From assembly GCA_964599565.1 (NCBI GenBank), contig CAZRFE010000016.1, positions 1 through 38,231 of the forward strand: 38,231 nt of DNA, given 5' to 3'. Below the pieces are notes generated by a model, which made no database searches, had not been told where the DNA came from, and saw only the letters and a list, made by a program, of their open reading frames with translations. Each line of letters opens with the position of its first letter. The first letter of the stretch is position 1. This DNA comes from JAJUFS01 sp964599565. GTDB taxonomy: Bacteria; Pseudomonadota; Gammaproteobacteria; Natronospirales; JAJUFS01. Positions 27,551 to 36,947 of the stretch are shown piece after piece. Made by a program: the position numbers and the translations under genes.

Positions 27551-27658
27551 TGATCGGTAAACTACGCAGACGCACGCCGGGTGTCAACGTCGCGAACTGC
27601 CGCAGGCGCACGCGGTCAAATCGCCGTGTTTACACGCAATGTAACCAGCAAAAAAATG

Positions 27659-27688
27659 TTGACCGGTTTCATAAGGCTCGGTTAGGTT
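27659..27688 (+). promoter_or_regulatory. Possible promoter of the M20 dipeptidase gene
   Basis: TTGACC at 27,659-27,664 is a good -35; TAGGTT at 27,683-27,688 is a weak -10 at 18 bases. The region is AT-rich and lies about 40 bp before the ATG. Confidence 0.35.
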
Positions 27689-27728
27689 GTAACCCCTCAA
27701 TTCACATACACCGGTTACTGGAGTTCCC

Positions 27729-29237
27729 ATGATCCGCAACCTCTTCCTTTCCGGCGCGCTGCTGCTCATCGCCGCGCCCGCCCTCGCCGCCGATGCGCTG
27801 CCCGACGCCGCACTGAAGGCCGCAGCGCACGCCGAGCGCAAGTACGACAACGCCCAGGTCGAGCTGCTCGCGGACCTGGTGCGCTTTCGCACCGTTCACC
27901 AGGACGGCATCGCGAACGCGGAGAACCCCGAGTTCCGCGCATTCGCCGCCTACCTGGAAAAGCGCGCGACGGAATTCGGCCTCGACTTCACCGATCTCGG
28001 CGGCGTGCTGGTGATCGGGCTTGGCGATGCGAAGCCGCGTCTCGGCGTCGTCACGCACGGCGACGTGCAGCCGGCGGACGCCTCGAAGTGGGCGCGTTCG
28101 CCGTTCGAGCTTGATACGCAGTCCGAACCCGGCCGGCTGATCGCGCGCGGCGCGGAAGACGACAAGGCGCCGATTGCAACCGCGCTTTACGCGATGAAGA
28201 CGCTGAAGGAGATGAACGTTCCGCTGACGCGGCGGATCGAGCTGATCGTCGCGCTCACGGAGGAATCCGACTGGGCGCCGTTCCGCGCCGCGCTCGAGAA
28301 ACACCCGCCGCCGGAGATGAACATCGCGATCGATTCGCAGTATCCCGTCGTCGTCGCGGAGAAAGGCTTCGGTGCGCTGATGGTGACGTTTCCCGCGACG
28401 GATGCGGACACCGGCGTGACCGCCTATGAAGGCGGCGCATTCCTGAGCCAGGTGCCGGAAGATGCAAGCGTCACGCTGAACGGCGCGGACGATGCGCTGG
28501 TCAAGCGCCTTCGCGAACGCGCGCAGCACGCCGCCGACGGCGTGGACTACCGCTTCGAGCAAACGGACGGCGCGCTGATCGTTCACGCCAAGGGCCGCGC
28601 CGCGCATTCCTCGACGCCGGAGAATGGCGTCAACGCGCTCACGCACCTCGCCGCGTTGCTGAAGGACGAGAAACTGCCCGACAGCGCCGCAAGCCGCGCG
28701 CTCGATTTCGTGAACGCGCTGATCGGCACCGGCGTGTACGGCGAAAAGTTCGGCGACGCCGCGTACGCGCATCCGTTCATGGGTCCGCTCACCGTGAATC
28801 TCAGCACCGTGCGCACGACGGAGAAAGGCGTCGAACTTGCCATCAACCTGCGCGCGCCGGCCGGCAAGACGACCACGCAGCTCGACACCGACCTGCGCGC
28901 TGCGATCGATGCGTGGGCGACGTCGCGCCACGTATCGCTGCCCGAGATCGGCATCCATCTCAGCGAGGCTTACCTGCCGGAACGTCCCGGACAGGTTGCA
29001 CCGCTGCTCGCGGTGTTCAGCCACTACACGGGCATCGACGATGCCAGGCCCGTCAGCATCGGCGGCGGCACCAACGCGCGCCTTCTGCCGAACGCGGTGA
29101 ACTTCGGGCCCGCGATGCCCGGCGCCGTGTACACCGGGCACTCGGAGCATGAGTTCATCACGCGCGAACAGATGACGCTGAACCTGCGCATGTACACCGC
29201 GATGATGGCGTGGCTTGCGACGGAACCGGTGAACTGA
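27729..29237 (+). CDS. Secreted M20-family dipeptidase
   Basis: This 502-residue protein has a signal peptide (to about residue 20) and M20 metal-site motifs: THGDVQPAD with the first His and Asp, GAEDDKAP with the bridging Asp, LTEESDW with the catalytic Glu pair, and HSEHEFI near the C-terminus for the last His. A dimerisation/lid domain insert lies in the middle (HAKGRAAHSSTPENG). The layout is that of PepV/carnosinase-like dipeptidases with two zinc ions, acting in the periplasm on dipeptides. The stop abuts the stop of the convergent DNA ligase gene. Confidence 0.9.
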   Translation: MIRNLFLSGALLLIAAPALAADALPDAALKAAAHAERKYDNAQVELLADLVRFRTVHQDGIANAENPEFRAFAAYLEKRATEFGLDFTDLGGVLVIGLGDAKPRLGVVTHGDVQPADASKWARSPFELDTQSEPGRLIARGAEDDKAPIATALYAMKTLKEMNVPLTRRIELIVALTEESDWAPFRAALEKHPPPEMNIAIDSQYPVVVAEKGFGALMVTFPATDADTGVTAYEGGAFLSQVPEDASVTLNGADDALVKRLRERAQHAADGVDYRFEQTDGALIVHAKGRAAHSSTPENGVNALTHLAALLKDEKLPDSAASRALDFVNALIGTGVYGEKFGDAAYAHPFMGPLTVNLSTVRTTEKGVELAINLRAPAGKTTTQLDTDLRAAIDAWATSRHVSLPEIGIHLSEAYLPERPGQVAPLLAVFSHYTGIDDARPVSIGGGTNARLLPNAVNFGPAMPGAVYTGHSEHEFITREQMTLNLRMYTAMMAWLATEPVN

Positions 29238-30092
29238 TCACTCCGGCGGCGGCATGTCGTCGCGCACGCGGAGAAAGCGTGCAAAGCGCGGCACGCCGCC
29301 GTCGGTGAGTCCGTTGTAGCGGTAGGTGATCCAGCGTCCGATCGATGGCGGATCGGCACGCTCGGCATCGGTGAAACCGCTGCCGATGCGAAAGCGAAGA
29401 CCGTCGGCGCGCTCGACGATCAGCGCACCGAGCATGCCTGCATATTTCCCTTCTCCCGGCGCATGACCGACAACGCGCGCCTCGGCGTCGTCGTACGGCT
29501 TGTACTTCAGGAGATCCTCGCTGCGCCCCGCGCGGTAGCGTGCGGCATGATGATGCAGCATCAACCCTTCGCCGCCCGCTGCAACAATCTCCGCAAGTTT
29601 CGCATCGAGCGCATCGGCGTCATCGACGCGGAACTGTGCCACGGGTTGCAGCCAGGGAATGCCCGCTTCCCCGATGAGCGCGCGCATGCGCAACACGCGC
29701 GCATCGAACGGTCCGCCGTGCGCGGGAAGATCGAACACCATGAAACGAACGCGGCGCCACGCATCGTCACCGGCACTCGCGGCACGCACGATCCCGCTCA
29801 CATCCTCGAACCGGCCGCGCGCAATCCAGAGCTCGCCATCCATCGGTTCCGCCGGCCAGCCCGCGGTGAACCATGCAGGTGCCAGGATGCGGTTGCCCGC
29901 ACGCGTGTAGAGCGCCGTTCCATCCCAGCGGCCGCGCACGCCGTCGAGCTTCTCGCTGACGAAGTACGCGGAAACATCCACGCCGCGCGCATAGACCTTT
30001 GCAAGCATGAGCGGCGGCGCGTCGTCCTGGGCGGACACGTGCGGCGCGTGCAGGACGCAGGCAAGCAGCAGGAAGGCAATGCGAAGTTCCAT
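29238..30092 (-). CDS. ligE: LigE-type ATP-dependent DNA ligase with signal peptide
   Basis: This 284-residue minimal DNA ligase has a signal peptide (MELRIAFLLLACVLHAPHVSA) and then the ligase core. The adenylated lysine is Lys48 in SEKLDGVRGRWDG; further motifs are MDGELWIARGRF, RFMVFDLP, GGEGLMLHH and LLKYKPYDDAEARVV. An OB-fold follows (FRIGSGFTDAERADPPSIG, ITYRYNGLTDGG). Length and order match LigE of Haemophilus and Neisseria, which joins nicks and acts in the periplasm or outside the cell. The ATG at 30092 has AAGGA before it. It has no neighbours in its direction. Confidence 0.92.
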   Translation of the reverse strand: MELRIAFLLLACVLHAPHVSAQDDAPPLMLAKVYARGVDVSAYFVSEKLDGVRGRWDGTALYTRAGNRILAPAWFTAGWPAEPMDGELWIARGRFEDVSGIVRAASAGDDAWRRVRFMVFDLPAHGGPFDARVLRMRALIGEAGIPWLQPVAQFRVDDADALDAKLAEIVAAGGEGLMLHHHAARYRAGRSEDLLKYKPYDDAEARVVGHAPGEGKYAGMLGALIVERADGLRFRIGSGFTDAERADPPSIGRWITYRYNGLTDGGVPRFARFLRVRDDMPPPE

Positions 30093-30238
30093 GATCTCGT
30101 CCTTGAGCCTCGGGGCTCCAAGTGTTGCAACTTGCGCGCTGCGTGTGAAGCCCGCGGAGAATGAACGATTGCGCGCGCACGCTGTCACAGCCGTCGCGCG
30201 GACGCGTCAGCGCCGCCCGGCATCGAACGGAGAACATC

Positions 30239-31339
30239 ATGCCAGTGACCAGGAAACCGCTTCTCGCATGCATGGCTGCGCTGCTTGCGCTCGGTTCGGC
30301 AAGCGTCGCGGCGAAGGATGATGCGGCGAAGCACATCATCGCGGACCTGCAGCGCATCGTCGCGCCGGACGGTGTCCAGGAAAGCTTCAAGGCAACGCTC
30401 GGCGGCTTCGAGCAATGGGTGTCGGTGCGCGGCAGCGACCGCGACAACCCGCTGCTGCTGTTCGTGCACGGCGGTCCCGCATCGCCGATGATGCCGCAGG
30501 GCTGGGCGTTCCAGCGGCCGTGGGAGGACTGGTTCACCGTCGTGCAGTGGGACCAGCGCGGCGCGGGCAGGACGTATCTCGAGAACGCGCCGCAGACCGT
30601 TGCGCCCACGCTCGACATCGAACGTTACGTCGATGACACCGTCGCGCTCATCGCGCTGCTGCGCGAGCGTTACGGCAAGCGCAAGGTGATTCTCGTCGGG
30701 CACAGCTGGGGCACCGTCGTCGGCCTGAAGGCCGCGCTGAAACGGCCGGAATGGATACATGCCTACGTCGGCATCAGCCAGGTGATCGATTTCCAGGAGA
30801 ACGAGCGGCTTGGATACGAGTTCGCGCTCGCGGCCGCGCAACGCGACGGCAACGATGCGGCAATCGATGAACTGCGCGCGCTTGCGCCGTATCCCGGCGA
30901 CGGCGCGCTCACCATCGAGCGCATCGCGCGGCAGCGCCGCTGGGTGCAGCACTATGGCGGGCTCGCCGCCTATCGCGACAACGCAGGCTACTACGCGGCG
31001 GTCCCGCAGCTCTCGCCGGAGTACGATGCCGCGGCGCTTGACGCCATCGGCAAGGGCAGCGCGCTCACGCTCAGCCGCGTGCTCGATGAACTGGCCGGCG
31101 TGGATTTCACGCGCGTGACGGAAGTTTCCTTCCCGGTCGTCGTGTTCATGGGACGGCACGATTACATGGTGCCGTCGCAACCCGCCGCGGCGTGGCTCGA
31201 CGCGCTGAAGGCGCCGGCGAAACGCGGCGTATGGTTCGAGCATTCCGCGCATCTTGCGATGTTCGAGGAGCCGGGCCGCGTGCTCGTTGCCCTGGTCAAC
31301 GACGTGCTGCCGCTTGCGCGCGAGGAACGCGCACGCTGA
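30239..31339 (+). CDS. Secreted alpha/beta hydrolase, proline iminopeptidase-like
   Basis: This 366-residue protein starts with a signal peptide (to about residue 24). It has the S33-type features: the oxyanion HGGPASP, WDQRGAGRTY, and the nucleophile elbow GHSWGT. The later acid is in FMGRHDYMVPS and the catalytic His in EHSAHLAMFEEP. This is the pattern of prolyl aminopeptidases and related esterases. GGAGA precedes the ATG at 30239. The substrate is unknown. It is divergent from ligE with a 146-bp spacer and convergent with the VIT gene (6 bp). Confidence 0.85.
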   Translation: MPVTRKPLLACMAALLALGSASVAAKDDAAKHIIADLQRIVAPDGVQESFKATLGGFEQWVSVRGSDRDNPLLLFVHGGPASPMMPQGWAFQRPWEDWFTVVQWDQRGAGRTYLENAPQTVAPTLDIERYVDDTVALIALLRERYGKRKVILVGHSWGTVVGLKAALKRPEWIHAYVGISQVIDFQENERLGYEFALAAAQRDGNDAAIDELRALAPYPGDGALTIERIARQRRWVQHYGGLAAYRDNAGYYAAVPQLSPEYDAAALDAIGKGSALTLSRVLDELAGVDFTRVTEVSFPVVVFMGRHDYMVPSQPAAAWLDALKAPAKRGVWFEHSAHLAMFEEPGRVLVALVNDVLPLAREERAR

Positions 31340-31345
31340 CGGAAC

Positions 31346-32044
31346 TCAGCCGCCGATGCCCGAGAACGCACCGACCGCAGCCGTCAGCGCCATGGCGAGC
31401 GAACCCCAGAACGTGACGCGCACGATGCCGCGGATGATGTTCGCGCCGCCGACGTGCGCGGAAACGCCGCCGAGGATGACGAGGAACGCCAGTGATGCGA
31501 GCGCGACAAGCGGAATCAGCCATGCCTGCGGCGACAGCACGGCGACGATCAGCGGCGTTGCCGCGCCGATCGCGAAACTCGCGGCGGACGCCGCCGCGGC
31601 CTGCGCGGGCCGCGCGCTGAGCGTTGCGGTGATGCCGAGTTCGTCGCGCGCATGCGCATCGAGTGCATCGTGCTTCATGAGCTGTTCCGCGACCGTCTCC
31701 GCGAGCGCGGGATCCAGTCCGCGCGCAACATAGATTCCGGCGAGTTCCTTGCGCTCCGCCGGTTCGTTCGCATCGAGCTCGCGGCGCTCGACGTCGAGAT
31801 CCGCCTTCTCCGTATCCGCCTGCGAATGCACCGCGACGTACTCGCCGGCGGCCATCGACATCGCGCCTGCAACGAGTCCGGCAACGCCCGCGACGATCAC
31901 GCTGTCGCCGGCGCCGGTTGCAGCAGCAACGCCGAGTATCAGGCTCGCGGTTGAAACAATGCCGTCGTTCGCGCCGAGGACTGCGGCACGCAGCCAGCCG
32001 GAGCGCTGCGCGTGATGCCGTTCGGGATGACGTGATGCAATCAT
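31346..32044 (-). CDS. VIT1/CCC1-family iron/manganese transporter
   Basis: This 232-residue membrane protein has the family signature LGANDGIVSTASLILGVAA in the first segment and AGAMSMAAGEYVAVHSQ in the second. A charged cytosolic helix rich in Glu (DLDVERRELDANEPAERKEL) likely binds metal, and three more hydrophobic segments follow. VIT1/CCC1 proteins export or sequester Fe2+ and Mn2+. The ATG at 32044 is chosen; a GTG at 32053 would add 3 residues, and neither has a strong Shine-Dalgarno. It is the last gene of the CDF-zinc ribbon-VIT operon. Confidence 0.9.
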   Translation of the reverse strand: MIASRHPERHHAQRSGWLRAAVLGANDGIVSTASLILGVAAATGAGDSVIVAGVAGLVAGAMSMAAGEYVAVHSQADTEKADLDVERRELDANEPAERKELAGIYVARGLDPALAETVAEQLMKHDALDAHARDELGITATLSARPAQAAAASAASFAIGAATPLIVAVLSPQAWLIPLVALASLAFLVILGGVSAHVGGANIIRGIVRVTFWGSLAMALTAAVGAFSGIGG

Positions 32045-32057
32045 GCGTGCCACCGTT

Positions 32058-32558
32058 TCAGAAGGGATACATGAGGCGCGCCTTCAGTTCGCGGATGCCG
32101 CGCATCACGCGCTCGCGATTCTCCGGGCGCTTCATCCATGGTTCGAGACCGCCCGCATGCACCGCGCTCTCCCAGCGCGGATCGCAATCCTGCTCCGCGG
32201 CGATGGCGCGTTCCAGGAAGTCGAGGTGTGCTGCGTTGTTCGCGTAGAGAATCTCTCCGCCGCAGTCGACCTGCAGCCACAGCGGCAGGATGAAATAGCC
32301 ATCGTGCGGACCGCCGGTGACAGGACCGCGCGCTGCGCTTTCCGCGTTGCGCGCCTTCGTGCCGCGCATCCCGCAGTGCGCACAGGAAAATTGCGCAGGC
32401 TCGGTGCTGCGAATCTTCACCGGGCCGCGCACCCGCGCGCGCGACATGCAGCGCGGGCAGATGACGAGATACTCGCCGGTGAATTCGTGGCGCGCCCTTG
32501 CGCCCACCGGGCGCCGGGAACTGCCCGCCTGCCGTTGATCGTCACGCCGTTCATCCAT
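32058..32558 (-). CDS. Zinc-ribbon protein of unknown function
   Basis: This 166-residue protein has an N-terminal zinc ribbon, CPRC (Cys34, Cys37) and CAHC about 22 residues on. A conserved C-terminal part follows with YFILPLWLQVDCGGEILYAN and LEPWMKRPENRERVMRGI. I recognise this pattern from a widespread uncharacterised bacterial family sometimes labelled TFIIB-type zinc ribbon. It lies 6 bp after the CDF gene and 13 bp before VIT, so it belongs to a metal-transport operon. A role in sensing or carrying zinc is speculation. Confidence 0.78.
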   Translation of the reverse strand: MDERRDDQRQAGSSRRPVGARARHEFTGEYLVICPRCMSRARVRGPVKIRSTEPAQFSCAHCGMRGTKARNAESAARGPVTGGPHDGYFILPLWLQVDCGGEILYANNAAHLDFLERAIAAEQDCDPRWESAVHAGGLEPWMKRPENRERVMRGIRELKARLMYPF

Positions 32559-32564
32559 TCTGCT

Positions 32565-33494
32565 TCACGCGCTCCTGCCGCCTTTCTGCGCGATGGACTG
32601 CGCCTCGATGAACACGTACCGGATTTCCGGGTGCAATGCGCGTATCTCGCGATCAAGCCTGTCGATACCCGCGGCAACCTGCGCCGCCGTGCAGTCATCG
32701 TGAAATTCCATTTCCATCGTCAGCAGCACCTCGCGCGGGCCGAGGTACATGGACAGCCCGCGCACCATCCGCGCCGCGGAGGGATCGTCGGCGACGATTG
32801 CGCGAATGCTTTCCGATGTTTTCGCGCTCACGCCTTCGCCGATCAGCAATCCCTTGCTTTCGCGTGCAAGAAAGATCGCCACGCCCGCGAGGATCACACC
32901 GATGACGATCGATGCCACGCCATCGAGTTCCGGCACGCCGAGCGAATGTCCGGCGTAGATGCCGATGAACGCCGTCAGCAGGCCGAGCAGCGCGGCGCTG
33001 TCTTCCAGCAGCACGGTGTATGTCGTCGGATCCTTGCTTTGCCGGATGGCCGGGATGTAACGGCTCTTGCCTTTGACGCGGCGGAACTCGCGCAGCGCAA
33101 TCGTCCACGCAATGCCTTCCGCAACCAGCGCGAAGCCGAGCACCGCGTAGTTCCACACCGGATCGCTCACCGGTTCGGGATGCTGGATATGACGAATGCC
33201 TTCATAGATGGAGATGCCGCCGCCGACCGCGAAGATCAGGATCGCGACGATCAGCGTCCAGAAATAAAGTTCCTTGCCGTAGCCGAACGGATGCTCGCGA
33301 TCCGGCGGCCGCTGGCTCTGGCGAATGCCGAAGAGAATGAGCACGCCGTTGCCGGTATCCACCAGCGAGTGCACGCCTTCCGAGACCATCGCGGAACTGC
33401 CCGTGACGAACGCAGCAATGAACTTCGCCGCCGCGATGGCGAGATTGCCGGCGATTGCCGCATAGATGACGGGTTTCGAACTGCCGCTGGCCAT
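32565..33494 (-). CDS. Cation diffusion facilitator (CDF) family transporter
   Basis: This 309-residue protein has six hydrophobic segments and a C-terminal cytosolic domain. The transmembrane metal site includes HSLVD (His42, Asp46) and the later LLEDSAALLG. REHPFGYGKELYFW is a family marker. The C-terminal part (LLTMEMEFHDD) is the ferredoxin-like CDF domain. It should exchange Zn2+, Fe2+ or Mn2+ for protons across the inner membrane. The ATG at 33494 follows GGAG. It is the first gene of the operon, divergent from ligD over a 154-bp spacer. Confidence 0.9.
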   Translation of the reverse strand: MASGSSKPVIYAAIAGNLAIAAAKFIAAFVTGSSAMVSEGVHSLVDTGNGVLILFGIRQSQRPPDREHPFGYGKELYFWTLIVAILIFAVGGGISIYEGIRHIQHPEPVSDPVWNYAVLGFALVAEGIAWTIALREFRRVKGKSRYIPAIRQSKDPTTYTVLLEDSAALLGLLTAFIGIYAGHSLGVPELDGVASIVIGVILAGVAIFLARESKGLLIGEGVSAKTSESIRAIVADDPSAARMVRGLSMYLGPREVLLTMEMEFHDDCTAAQVAAGIDRLDREIRALHPEIRYVFIEAQSIAQKGGRSA

Positions 33495-33648
33495 GCACGC
33501 TCCGTGACAACACGCATCGAGTGGAGCACAGGCACGCAGACGTTGCCAGAGGTTGAACACCCTCCGCCATTGCGACATAAGCACGCACTTGAATCGCGCC
33601 ATCGAGGACATACGGATATGTCATGCATCGCCGACTCATCCTGTGAAC

Positions 33649-36171
33649 ATGCAACCCGCCGAGCGTCTCAAGGAATATCGCCGCAAGCGCGACTTCACGA
33701 AAACGCTGGAGCCTTCCGGCGCGGACGCCGCCGTCGATGCCGGCTGCCTTTACGTGATGCACAGGCATGCGGCAAGCCACGATCACTTTGACCTTCGCCT
33801 TGAGGAGAACGGCGTACTGCGCAGCTGGGCGCTGCCGAGGGGCGCGAGCCTCGAGCCCGGCGAGAGGCGCCTTGCCGTGGAAGTGGAAGACCATCCGCTG
33901 GAGTACGGCGGTTTCGAGGGCGTGATTCCCGCCGGCGAATACGGCGGCGGCACGGTGATGCTGTGGGACGCCGGCCGCTGGAAGGTGAACGGCAAGAACA
34001 AGGAAGGCCATCTCGATTTCATTCTCGACGGACAGAAGCTCAAGGGCGCGTGGACGCTCGTTCGCACGCGCGGAAGGAAAGGCGGACGCGCGAAGGAAGG
34101 CAGGAGCTGGCTGATGATCAAGCGCAGCGATCCCGGCAGGCCGCCGCTTGCGCCAGAGGACGGCAGCGTTGCAAGCGGACGCAGCATGGATGAAATCGCG
34201 CGCGATCATGATCGCGTATGGCTTGCCGGCGAAGCGGTCGATGCAGGACGCGTGCACGCCGAAGACATCGCCGGTGCGCGCAGGAAACCCATGCCGCTGA
34301 AGCTCGAGCCGCAGCTTGCAACGTCCGTGGAACACGCACCGGAAGGCCGCGAATGGATTCATGAAATCAAGTTCGACGGTTACCGCGTCATCGCGCGGAT
34401 CGATGACGGCAAGGTGTCGCTCTTCACGCGCAACGGCCATGACTGGACGCACCGCTTCCCGGAGGTTGCGCGTTCCATCGCCGCACTTCCCGTGAAGCGC
34501 GCGATCATCGACGGCGAAGTCGTCGCGATCTCGAACGATGGCTACAGCAGTTTCCGCCGGCTGCAGGAAGCGCTTTCCAGCACGAAGACGGCATCGCTCG
34601 TCTACCAGGCATTCGACCTTCCCTATCTCGATGACCGTGATCTCGCCGGCGCACCGCTGCTGGAACGAAAACACGCGCTTTCAACACTCGTGCACGCGGC
34701 GGGTGACAGCCGCGTGCGCTATTCCGATCACATCGAAGGCCAGGGAGCGGCGTTCTTCGAGCAGGCCTGCCAGCTCGGTCTTGAAGGCATCATCTCGAAA
34801 CGCCGCGACGCGCCGTATCGAAGCGGCCGCAACAGGCAGTGGCTGAAGGTGAAATGCACCTTCCACGAGGAGTTCGTGGTCGGCGGCTTCACGCCGCCGG
34901 GTGGTGCGCGCACCGGTTTCGGTTCCTTGCTGCTCGGCGCGTGGGAGAACGATGCGTTTCGTTACGCAGGGCGCGTCGGCACCGGCTTCAGCGCGCGGCA
35001 GATCGATGAGCTGCACGATCGCCTGCGCGAACTCGACGTAAAGGCGAAACCGTTCGCGGACGATGTGCCGGATGCGCGCGGTGCGCGCTGGGTCGAGCCT
35101 GTACTTGTCATCGAAGTGGAATTCACCGAACGCACGCGCGATGGCCGCCTGCGGCATCCCGTGTTCCGCGGCGTGCGGGAAGACCGCAACGCGCGCGAGA
35201 TCACGCTCAACCGGAAAGCCGACATGAGAGAAGAACCTGTTGCAAAGACGCCACCGCGCGCGCGCGTGAAAACACCCGGCGCATCCGTCGCCGGTGTGCG
35301 CATCACGCATCCCGATCGCATCATGTATCCCGAGCTCGGCATCACCAAGCTCGATATCGCGCGCTACTACGAGGACATCGAAACGTGGGTGATGCCGGGA
35401 CTCATGAACCGCCCGCTGTCGCTGCTGCGCTGTCCCGAAGGCTGGAACACGGAATGCTTCTTCCAGAAACATCCGCGCAGCGCGATCGCGAAGGATGTGC
35501 CGCGCGTCCTGATCGCGGAAAGCAAGGGACCGCGCGAGTACGCATATGTCCAATCGCTCCGCGACATCGCCGCGCTCGTGCAGGCGGGCGTGCTTGAATT
35601 TCATCCCTGGGGCTGCCACGTCAGTGACGTGGAGAAACCGGATCTCATGGTGTTCGACCTTGACCCCGCGCCCGATGTTCCATGGCGCGAGATGCTGCGT
35701 GTCGCGGACGAACTGCGCGAACGGCTTGCGTCGCTTGATCTTGCAAGTTTCCTGCGCACCACGGGCGGCAAGGGGCTGCACCTTGTCGTGCCGCTGAAAC
35801 CGAAGGCCGACTGGGACGAGGTGAAGTCGTTCGCGCAGGCGATTGCGAAGCAGCATGCGAGCGACGATCCGAAGCACATCACCGCGAATCTCTCGAAGAC
35901 GAAGCGGCGCGGCAGGATCTTCATCGATTACCTGCGCAACGGGCGCGGCGCAACCGCCATCGCATCGTATTCGTTGCGCGCACGCGAGAACGCGCCGGTT
36001 GCGGTGCCGCTGCGCTGGGATGAACTCGGCGAAGGCCTGCGCCCCGATCACTACAACATCGACAACCTGCGCCGCCGTCTCGGCGCGCTGCGCGATGACC
36101 CGTGGAAGGAGTTCGATGCCGCGCGCCGCCTCATCGGAGCGAAGGCGCGCAAGGCAGCCGGAGTTTCATGA
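33649..36171 (+). CDS. ligD: DNA ligase D, multidomain non-homologous end-joining protein
   Basis: This 840-residue protein has all three LigD domains in the order phosphoesterase, ligase, polymerase. The 3'-phosphoesterase (about 1-185) has HRHAASHDHFDLRLEENG and LRSWALPRG. The ligase (about 215-520) has the nucleophile Lys241 in HEIKFDGYRV, then EGIISKRRDAPYRSG and QWLKVKC. The primase-polymerase (about 545-835) has the metal-binding DLDP at 670-673 and TTGGKGLHLVVPL. With Ku it trims, fills and seals double-strand breaks. The ATG at 33649 is used; a GTG two codons earlier is possible, and no Shine-Dalgarno is clear. Its stop overlaps the start of ku1 (ATGA). Confidence 0.96.
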   Translation: MQPAERLKEYRRKRDFTKTLEPSGADAAVDAGCLYVMHRHAASHDHFDLRLEENGVLRSWALPRGASLEPGERRLAVEVEDHPLEYGGFEGVIPAGEYGGGTVMLWDAGRWKVNGKNKEGHLDFILDGQKLKGAWTLVRTRGRKGGRAKEGRSWLMIKRSDPGRPPLAPEDGSVASGRSMDEIARDHDRVWLAGEAVDAGRVHAEDIAGARRKPMPLKLEPQLATSVEHAPEGREWIHEIKFDGYRVIARIDDGKVSLFTRNGHDWTHRFPEVARSIAALPVKRAIIDGEVVAISNDGYSSFRRLQEALSSTKTASLVYQAFDLPYLDDRDLAGAPLLERKHALSTLVHAAGDSRVRYSDHIEGQGAAFFEQACQLGLEGIISKRRDAPYRSGRNRQWLKVKCTFHEEFVVGGFTPPGGARTGFGSLLLGAWENDAFRYAGRVGTGFSARQIDELHDRLRELDVKAKPFADDVPDARGARWVEPVLVIEVEFTERTRDGRLRHPVFRGVREDRNAREITLNRKADMREEPVAKTPPRARVKTPGASVAGVRITHPDRIMYPELGITKLDIARYYEDIETWVMPGLMNRPLSLLRCPEGWNTECFFQKHPRSAIAKDVPRVLIAESKGPREYAYVQSLRDIAALVQAGVLEFHPWGCHVSDVEKPDLMVFDLDPAPDVPWREMLRVADELRERLASLDLASFLRTTGGKGLHLVVPLKPKADWDEVKSFAQAIAKQHASDDPKHITANLSKTKRRGRIFIDYLRNGRGATAIASYSLRARENAPVAVPLRWDELGEGLRPDHYNIDNLRRRLGALRDDPWKEFDAARRLIGAKARKAAGVS

Positions 36172-36947
36172 TGGCCGCAAGAGCGATGTGGAAAGGCGTG
36201 ATCCGCTTCGGCGACGTGCGCGTGCCGGTGAAACTCTATGCCGCGATCGAGGATCGCGATGTGCATTTCCGCATGCTGCATCGCAAGGACAGGCTGCCCG
36301 TAAAGCAGGCGATGGTGAATCCCGAGACGGATGAAATCATCCCGCATGAAGCGACGAAGCGTGCGTTCGTCACGGACGAAGGCGACATGGTGCTGCTTGA
36401 GCGCGACGACCTCGACGCGCTCGAACCCGAAGCGTCACGCGACATCGAGGTGGTCAGCTTCCTGCCGCAGCACGAGATCGATCACCGCTGGTATGACCGT
36501 CCGTACTATCTCGGCCCGGATGGCGCGAGCGAGGACTACTTCGCGCTTGCCGACGGACTCGAGAGCGCGAAGCTCGAAGGCCTCGCGCGCTGGGTGATGC
36601 GCAAGAAGGAATATGTCGGCGCGCTGCGCGTGTACCAGGGCTACCCGATGCTCATGTCGCTGCGTCACGCCGAGGAAGTGATTTCCGCGGAAGATCTCGA
36701 AGCGCCGAAGGGAAAGCCGCTCGATGCCCGCGAGCTTGCGATGGCGCGGCAGCTCATCGGCATGCTGGAAGCGGGCTTCGAGCCGGAGCATTACCGCGAC
36801 GAGTTCCGCGAACGCGTGCTCGAGATGCTGGAAACGAAGAAGCGCGGCGGCAAGGTAAAGGTCGTCGAGTTCCGCCGGCGCGCACCGTCCGACGATCTTG
36901 CACGCGCGCTGGAAGCGAGCCTGAAGCAGGAAAGAAGACATGCCTGA
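36168..36947 (+). CDS. ku: Ku protein, first copy (short form)
   Basis: This 259-residue Ku-fold protein starts with MWKGVIRFGDVRVPVKLYAA, which is the usual N-terminal strand of bacterial Ku. Mid-protein it has RWVMRKKEYVGALRVYQGYP, the strongly conserved DNA-embracing bridge region. It lacks the cysteine-bearing zinc-like loop seen in many Ku proteins (reads HRKDRLPVKQAMVNPETDE) and ends soon after the core. GGAG precedes the ATG, which overlaps the ligD stop by 4 bp. It overlaps ku2 by 8 bp. With ku2 it may form a heterodimer, as shown for paired Ku proteins in Sinorhizobium; this is inference here. Confidence 0.93.
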   Translation: MMAARAMWKGVIRFGDVRVPVKLYAAIEDRDVHFRMLHRKDRLPVKQAMVNPETDEIIPHEATKRAFVTDEGDMVLLERDDLDALEPEASRDIEVVSFLPQHEIDHRWYDRPYYLGPDGASEDYFALADGLESAKLEGLARWVMRKKEYVGALRVYQGYPMLMSLRHAEEVISAEDLEAPKGKPLDARELAMARQLIGMLEAGFEPEHYRDEFRERVLEMLETKKRGGKVKVVEFRRRAPSDDLARALEASLKQERRHA

